Shown here one piece after another: positions 61,101 through 64,000 of a DNA stretch of 64,000 nt (its first letter is position 1; the number at the start of each line of letters is the position of its first letter). The notes beneath the pieces were generated by a model that saw nothing but the letters and a program-made list of their open reading frames with translations, made no database searches and had not been told where the DNA came from. The stretch covers positions 1 to 64,000 of the forward strand of contig CAZCTC010000031.1 of assembly GCA_964501335.1 (NCBI GenBank), in the 5' to 3' direction. This DNA is from CAZCTC01 sp964501335 (GTDB taxonomy: Bacteria; Chloroflexota; Anaerolineae; B4-G1; SLSP01). The translations under genes and the position numbers were made by a program.

Positions 61101-61197
61101 GGGGGATGGGCAGCTCCAGGCGGCCACCTCGTTCCAGGTGGAGGTCCAGTTGAATGTAGTTTATCTGCCGGTGGTGATGAAGGGGAGTATACAGTAG
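55168..61197 (+). CDS. Giant secreted FG-GAP (integrin-like propeller) protein with cadherin-like domains (2009 aa)
   Basis: The start is ATG 55168 with TAAGGAG seven bases upstream; it opens a signal peptide (MRRLSGAIGIFLMLLTLLSP). After a ~240-residue beta domain come 21 FG-GAP repeats (about 290-1560), each with a calcium loop of the form D[VI]NGDGY-x-D-[ILV] and then YDNGQTDEG. The spacing of two variant blades suggests three seven-bladed propellers in series. A fibronectin-like domain, two dystroglycan-type cadherin-like domains (GTLSGTPTNADVGLHPVVLR and its repeat) and a final beta domain follow. The C-terminus is VVYLPVVMKGSIQ. It is most likely a calcium-dependent surface adhesin or matrix protein; no catalytic motif was seen. 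Confidence 0.93.
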   Translation: MRRLSGAIGIFLMLLTLLSPAGGMGYIAAAPEAAVRDQPAAFMPVSDPDLPPGATGDWLSAIEEDLRRQEYNLTRTEAGADFYQAPNREQGFRTYFTGEGLQIVPRELPPADDLQLAEDWWVTVRPYAWGTRVLTTPAGPTTQENKAFYRYSAGDGGEVRETDLNTAGGVEQRFDFRGSQREGPFQFDLAVGGNLILSAGDSGLVQLHQADGTAVLRYGNWQAYDVEGRELVVWAEVIQSDKGGTLLRFEFPAAPETFILRLSAAPKNLPAVSSWKAELDQEGSELGFSVAAAGDVNGDGYYDLLVGADMYDAGYTNEGAAFVYYGSAAGLGPAASWSASGRQAEARFGRAVARGGDINKDGYADILVSALYYDNGQTDEGVVFAWYGSAAGLGASGTPANADWRAEGNQDNANLSRCARAGDVNGDGYGDVIVGAPLYDNGQTDEGKVWIYLGSAAGLYVTPSWSAESDQADARMGYSVNTAGSVNGDAYADIIVGAYLYDNGQIDEGRVYVWLGSSGGLAGTPWMVESDQANARYGFAVAPAGDINNDSYADVLLGAPYYSETGKTNSGRAVIYQGSVTGLGASPTWTYNGADLELFGFSVSGVADVNDDGYSDILIGAPNYDNDQIDEGRAYLFLGTQSGLDTLPAWTVESDQNGSQFGSTVAGLGDVNKDGFSDIAVGAPFYDNGQADEGTVFAWYGAVDGVFPTPGWSLKGSQTGAELGYSVGAAGDVNGDGYSDVIISSDLYDHGETDEGVAWVFLGTANGLSTASAWSVESNQANARLGRYVGTAGDVNGDGYGDLLLGAQLYDNGQTDEGAVFAWYGSATGLGTGGVITNAVWRAEGDQANANLSRCAGAGDVNGDGYSDVIVGAPLYDNGQTDEGRAWVYLGSATGLRTTAVWSGESDQSGANFGYAVNGAGDVNGDSYGDVIIGASSYDNTQTDSGRVYVWRGTAAGLESSAWATFDNPTGDTSRYGFAVASAGDVNGDGYADIIYSGPYEGAANAGDVRVHYGSPTGFNGVWHYTGLNGDYLGWSMGSAGDVNGDGYADIIVGAPYYDDSHTDEGRVLVFYGSGGGLPVSPTAVMEGNQAGANLGAAAAAAGDVNGDGLTDLMAGATYYNGNALDTGAVFLWYSRARTVAATAGWSTESNQTAAQLGIAASSAGDVNCDGYADVAVGAPFYDNGESDEGAVFVYLGAANGPAASYSWMAESNQASAGLGAAVGNGGDVNGDGCSELLVGAPAYDRSGQSNNGAAWAWYGSPAGLGANGSPTNADWAVYGELSGETLGYRVGEAGDVNGDGLGDVMVGVPGFNSSAGAAYVYYGTGSGLPARAGWTLASGYTGSYFGFSGGAAGDVNGDGYGDLLVGAPQYTNGEAQEGGLFVYAGGPAGLSNTPAWAAESNQAGARLGQSGSAVDINNDGFSDLLVGAPNYSKGEAGEGAVFIWYGGASWSTATGTPANAAWTGEVNQVNAGLGTSVSGVGDVNGDGYGDWMAGAPNYDSGGINDVGAVFGWQGSVSGPAASWQLKGDQAGAGLGTVLAGAGDVNGDGYGDILVGSPGRDNGQTDEGWTGLYYGNGGAGLALRPRQLRADGSAPVALKGGVTGGSLQLQLVGRMPLGREAVRLQWQVAAWGRAFTATGVISGVSAWTDVVTGNVTLTKTVSGLTPGLLYRWRVRLLYKPGNRLGQAAGPWLAIPWNSGSEGDFRILQNPPQFTSAPLTVVEEDLLYHYAVTTVDVDPGNVLTLTAPILPAWLAFTRGSNGGGTLSGTPTNADVGLHPVVLRVSDNTGLTATQAFTISVVNINDAPFFSSLPLRGAVLGQGYVYTVTATDIDAGDGLTVTAPVLPGWLSWTATGNGTGRLTGTPAVLGVYSVTLQVQDGAGTTALQLFTVTVNSTNQAPQIVAIADQQTGSGRRVGPLAVTLDDLDTPGEALTVSVAASDEALFPPAGMVVAGSGLNRTLTLTPTAGMTGTARITVTVGDGQLQAATSFQVEVQLNVVYLPVVMKGSIQ

Positions 61198-61240
61198 ACA
61201 GTAGACAGCCTGCGTCGCCGGGGCGCATCTGGGAAAGGCC

Positions 61241-61350
61241 TATGTTTTCGGCGGCTTTCTGAAGCCGCCGAAAACATAAATAAAAAACTCTCTTTCTGCT
61301 TTGCCCCGCGCGTCGTATTTTACGGGGAAAGGGCCATTTGCGGGACGTTA
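61241..61350 (+). repeat. Dispersed hairpin element, complete plus-orientation copy
   Basis: The hairpin at 61241-61278 (17+4+17, arm TATGTTTTCGGCGGCTT, loop TCTG) is followed by AATAAAAAACTCTCTTTCTG, CCCGCGCGTCGTATTTTACG and GCGGGACGTTACAAGG. Upstream, CAGTAGACAGCCTGCGTCGC (from 61199) is also found before the copy at 33769. Confidence 0.85.
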
Positions 61351-61370
61351 CAAGGTGAAAAAGAGATTTC

Positions 61371-61470
61371 ACCACAGAGGCGCAGAGATCACAGAGAAGA
61401 AGAGAGGAGATTTTTTCTAAATTCTTCTATGTGTCCTTTGTGTCTATTTTCAATATCTTCGATCTGTGGT
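61371..61470 (+). repeat. Imperfect palindromic ACCACAGAG...TCTGTGGT repeat
   Basis: Closely related to 2596-2685, with the same ends and the same CGATCTGTGGTGAGTCTT right flank. Together with the hairpin element it fills the 348-base gap after the FG-GAP gene. Confidence 0.75.
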
Positions 61471-61545
61471 GAGTCTTCTGGATAGCCTGTTTTCAAGACA
61501 GAAGGCCATGTTGGGGGCGGCACCCCGAAAATGGAGTAATGGCGA

Positions 61546-62154
61546 ATGATCCAAATTTTGCTGGCTGAGATACGAAATTTTTATCAACGTTATGCGCCGG
61601 GAGCTTGTGGCGATCATACCCGGATCACGCCGGCTACGGAGCAGGCGATTGTCCAGTTTGAGCAGCAGATAGGGCTGACGTTGCCGTCGGATTATCGGGA
61701 GTTCCTGTTGTCTAATGATTTGCGCCATAGCTTTGATGCTAACTATGGTTGTCTGGAGTTAACTGAGGTAGTTCATTGCTGGCAACGTATGGCGAATCAG
61801 CTGGCTCAAGGGCATTTTAACGATGGCCGTATTGAGCATCATAAGACCGAGGGGTTCGGCAATTGGGACGGCGGTTTTATCCAGGAGGTCTGGTGGCATT
61901 TGCACTGGATTCCTTTTGCTGAAGATAGTTGTGGAAATATGGTGTGCATTGATTGTGCTCCTGGTCCGAACGGCCATTTGTATCAGTTATTGAATATGGA
62001 AGTTCAGGACGGTCAGGGGCCTTTTATTTCGGACTATCCCTCATTTACGGCCTATCTGGAATGCCATCTGCATTATTTGCAGCAGGGGCGGTATGTTGCC
62101 GATGAATGGGGCATCGAGGTGGACCGCTGGCGGCCGGAACAGCCCCTGGAGTAA
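61546..62154 (+). CDS. SMI1/KNR4 (SUKH) family protein (202 aa)
   Basis: The pattern is that of the SMI1/KNR4 superfamily: ITPATEQAIVQFEQQIGLTL, then LPSDYREFLLSNDLRHSFDA early, a central tryptophan-rich part (FGNWDGGFIQEVWWHLHWIP) and the hallmark WIPFAEDSCGNMVCIDCAPG. Bacterial members often neutralise toxins of polymorphic toxin systems; others are general adaptors. There is no signal peptide, so it is cytoplasmic. ATG 61546 has only GGAG further upstream. It lies six bases before the next gene, so the two are probably cotranscribed. No toxin gene is visible next to them. Confidence 0.85.
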   Translation: MIQILLAEIRNFYQRYAPGACGDHTRITPATEQAIVQFEQQIGLTLPSDYREFLLSNDLRHSFDANYGCLELTEVVHCWQRMANQLAQGHFNDGRIEHHKTEGFGNWDGGFIQEVWWHLHWIPFAEDSCGNMVCIDCAPGPNGHLYQLLNMEVQDGQGPFISDYPSFTAYLECHLHYLQQGRYVADEWGIEVDRWRPEQPLE

Positions 62155-62160
62155 AACCAT

Positions 62161-62691
62161 ATGTTGATCAATCAGAATATGAAAAAGCTGTTGGATGATC
62201 CGCGGCTGACGGAAGAGTTGAAGCGGACCCGGCTGGTGCCCGGTTTGCGGGAAATTATCGAGGCGCCGTTGATTGAGACTGCTACGGGCGGCTTTCTTCT
62301 GAAGCCGTTTTATGGTCCGGGTCTGGATAACGAGGATACGCTTCGTTTTTTTCAGGATCTAACCGGGTTGGAAGCGAGCGAAACCCATGTGCATATGGGC
62401 AGTTATTTGAGCCGGGAACGGGGTGAAAATGGGTGGGTGGTTTTGGCGCAGGGGATCGAATATGCCCGGCAGTTGGAGGCCCGGTTGCGCCGGCACGGGG
62501 AATTTCTGGTCATTTTGGGTTATAACGAAGATGAGGAATTCGGGCCGGATTGTAATGTTCGTTATCATCGGGCCCGGCCGGAGGAGGGCGGTTGGTTGAC
62601 GTGGGATCTTGAGGGATATCGTATGGACGCTCTTATGCTTTGGGGGGCTTATGAGATGTTGGGCTATGAGGGGATTGAGGTAGCGATTTAA
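62161..62691 (+). CDS. Uncharacterised partner of the SMI1/KNR4 gene (176 aa)
   Basis: I do not recognise the family. The N-terminus is helical and charged (KKLLDDPRLTEELKRTRLVP). The middle contains HVHMGSYLSRERGENGWVVL and the end is acidic and aromatic (WDLEGYRMDALMLWGAYEML). It has no signal peptide, membrane segment or Cys/His metal motif. It starts six bases after the SMI1/KNR4 stop, so the pair is one transcriptional unit. A second immunity protein or a structural partner is conceivable. Confidence 0.7.
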   Translation: MLINQNMKKLLDDPRLTEELKRTRLVPGLREIIEAPLIETATGGFLLKPFYGPGLDNEDTLRFFQDLTGLEASETHVHMGSYLSRERGENGWVVLAQGIEYARQLEARLRRHGEFLVILGYNEDEEFGPDCNVRYHRARPEEGGWLTWDLEGYRMDALMLWGAYEMLGYEGIEVAI

Positions 62692-63060
62692 AACGTGAAA
62701 CGTAAAGGGAAGGAAAAGCCCATTTTTGGCGCGCCGGCCCTCACCCCTGCCCCTCTCCCTTGTTTTGTTGTTAAGTAGCGATGCGATTCGAGGGGAAACG
62801 TGGCCGGGTATCGCCGCAAGCGATGCGGGAGGGAGAGGGGGAAGAGATCGTTACCGGGGCGGTTCTGGAAAAGGCGATATTTTGGCGCGCATTCTGATGC
62901 GCGCCAAAATATAAACAAAAAATCTCTCTTCCCCTGCTTCGCACCGCGCGGCGCATCTCAGGGGGAAAGTGACAGGTGCGGGATGTTACACGGCTGGGCT
63001 ATTTTCAAGCCAGAAGGCCATGTGGGGCGCGCCAAATTATTAAGACTGGTAAGAACCGAT
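62692..63060. other. Intergenic region with truncated and complete repeat elements
   Basis: No gene is supported. It includes CCCCTGCCCCTCTCCC pyrimidine runs, a complete hairpin element (62877-62990) and a lone GGGGCGCGCCAAATT half-arm at 63025. Confidence 0.65.
62877..62990 (+). repeat. Dispersed hairpin element
   Basis: A perfect 16+4+16 hairpin (62877-62912, arm ATATTTTGGCGCGCAT, loop TCTG) is followed by AAACAAAAAATCTCTCTTCC, CCTGCTTCGCACCGCGCGGC and GCGGGATGTTACACGG. Upstream is GGGGCGGTTCTGGAAAAGGC. Confidence 0.85.
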
Positions 63061-63088
63061 TTGACAATTGCCCAAATTAACCTATAAA
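63061..63088 (+). promoter_or_regulatory. Promoter of the REC-GAF gene
   Basis: TTGACA (63061-63066) and TATAAA (63083-63088) are 16 bases apart, with transcription expected near 63095. Confidence 0.65.
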
Positions 63089-63149
63089 GGATAAGGAAGC
63101 AATACTCTGGGGCCGATGCGGCGGGCTACGTTGTCTGGGGGGGCTGGCA

Positions 63150-64000
63150 ATGAACTTCTCTATTATCCCTTCGGAATATACCATTCTGATCGTAGATGAC
63201 AATCCTACCAACCTGGGGGTCGTGACCGACCACCTGGCAGCTTACGGCTTTGATTTATTGACGGCGCTGGACGGCGAAGACGGTCTCGCCACTGCGGAGA
63301 TGGCCCACCCCCATTTGATCCTTCTGGATATTATGATGCCCGGAATCGACGGCTTTGAGGTTTGCCGACGGTTGAAGGCCCGCGATGATACCCGCGATAT
63401 CCCCATTATTTTTATGAGCGCCCTGGCCGGTGTCGAGGACAAGGTCCGCGGCTTTGAGGCGGGGGCGGTGGATTATGTCACCAAACCGATCCAGCAGGAA
63501 GAATTGCTGGCCCGCGTGACGACCCATCTGCGCCTTCAGAGTTTGACCCGCGATTTGCAGGGTTCCCTCAGTGAGACCGGTGAGCTGCTGGCGGCCGCCC
63601 AGGCCATTATGGGCGCTACCGATCTCAAAGAAATCTGTCAGCATTTGCTCCATCATTTTACCCGTCTGGTCCATGCCGATCGGACTTCCCTTTTCCTGGT
63701 GAACCATGAAGAGCGCCGGGTGGAGCTCAAGATGGGCGCCGGCGGCGTGAGCGAGATCGACCTGGACATTCCTTATGCGGAACTGGAACAGGGGATCAGC
63801 GGTCTGGTTTTCCGGGCGGCGGCGTCCGGAGGGATTAAGTTACAGACCCGCGATGGGGAATGGTTGCTGGCGCCGGGCCAGCCGGTCCTTTCGTTAAGCC
63901 CGGATGATGGGATCGAGCCGGCAGAGACGCGCGACCGTCGGCAACGGGCGGGGGTTGGGGCGTTGATTGTGGTGCCGCTGGTGGCACGCGGGCGGGTGAT
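63150..64000 (+). CDS. REC-GAF signalling protein, 3' end beyond the window
   Basis: The frame is open from ATG 63150 to the end of the window (283 codons). A receiver domain comes first (YTILIVDDNPTNLGVVTDHL; phospho-acceptor Asp near 58 in LILLDIMMPGIDGFE; Lys in DYVTKPIQQEE). A coiled linker and a GAF domain follow (HFTRLVHADRTSLFLVNHEE ... AGVGALIVVPLVARGRV). By analogy with the gene at 41632, a histidine kinase, or alternatively a cyclase or phosphatase domain, should follow. Only a G-rich stretch precedes the ATG; the promoter is at 63061-63088. The protein is cytoplasmic in the visible part. Confidence 0.88.
   Translation, partial: MNFSIIPSEYTILIVDDNPTNLGVVTDHLAAYGFDLLTALDGEDGLATAEMAHPHLILLDIMMPGIDGFEVCRRLKARDDTRDIPIIFMSALAGVEDKVRGFEAGAVDYVTKPIQQEELLARVTTHLRLQSLTRDLQGSLSETGELLAAAQAIMGATDLKEICQHLLHHFTRLVHADRTSLFLVNHEERRVELKMGAGGVSEIDLDIPYAELEQGISGLVFRAAASGGIKLQTRDGEWLLAPGQPVLSLSPDDGIEPAETRDRRQRAGVGALIVVPLVARGRV

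Noticed and set aside
4036..62912. All hairpins as ordinary rho-independent terminators
   Set aside because: Several lie between divergent genes or upstream of start codons, and most are not followed directly by a T-tract on the relevant strand.
1..64000. tRNA, rRNA, transposase or phage genes
   Set aside because: None was recognised on reading both strands, though a covariance search was not possible.

Overview
The window reads as about 64 kb of a high-GC chromosome from a Chloroflexota bacterium (Anaerolineae/Caldilineae/Ardenticatenia-like; inferred from gene content and protein style, not from a marker gene). The reasons are long nucleotide-cyclase/STAND-ATPase/TPR proteins, many secreted subtilisins and beta-propeller proteins ending in a YLP-type C-terminal motif, hybrid two-component proteins, and intergenic DNA full of perfect hairpins. 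No rRNA, tRNA, CRISPR array or transposase was seen.

Layout. 1-2.6 kb: end of one gene, a small protein and a 672-aa protein with an N-terminal Cys/His cluster. 2.7-13.2 kb (minus strand): subtilisin, immune-inhibitor-A-like metalloprotease, Fe-S protein, leucine-rich-repeat protein, large PA-domain subtilisin. 13.4-27.4 kb (plus strand): a degenerate cyclase/STAND protein; asnA, preceded by what looks like a complete Asn-codon leader-peptide attenuator; then two tandem cyclase/STAND genes identical for about 3.07 kb and diverging only in the 3' part. 27.5-32.9 kb: a 64-aa candidate RiPP precursor, a RiPP-type radical SAM enzyme, a class I isoprenoid-synthase-like enzyme, a short squalene/prenyl-cyclase-like protein and a transglutaminase-like protein. 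Together these look like a RiPP/isoprenoid hybrid locus and are the best candidate for an undescribed system. 33-45 kb: YdjM-like membrane protein, nucleotidyltransferase, STAS + SpoIIE partner-switch pair, a fourth cyclase/STAND protein, a REC-GAF-histidine kinase, an unknown protein and a QueG-like Fe-S protein under a LexA-like box. 45.5-61.2 kb: secretome block (1225-aa propeller protein, second PA subtilisin, class C beta-lactamase-fold hydrolase with membrane tail, 2009-aa FG-GAP protein with 21 blades). 61.5-64 kb: SMI1/KNR4-like gene plus partner, and the start of a REC-GAF signalling protein cut by the window end.

Two themes run across the window. Six secreted proteins share a C-terminal [VLK]YLP[LIV]-x-x-[KR] tail, probably a sorting or anchoring signal. 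About twenty intergenic hairpins of nearly constant geometry (16-17 bp perfect stem, 4-nt loop) but different arm sequences, joined to a conserved flank, form a dispersed repeat family. Coordinates, motifs and repeats were read directly from the sequence; functions come from recognition of protein families and no database search was run.
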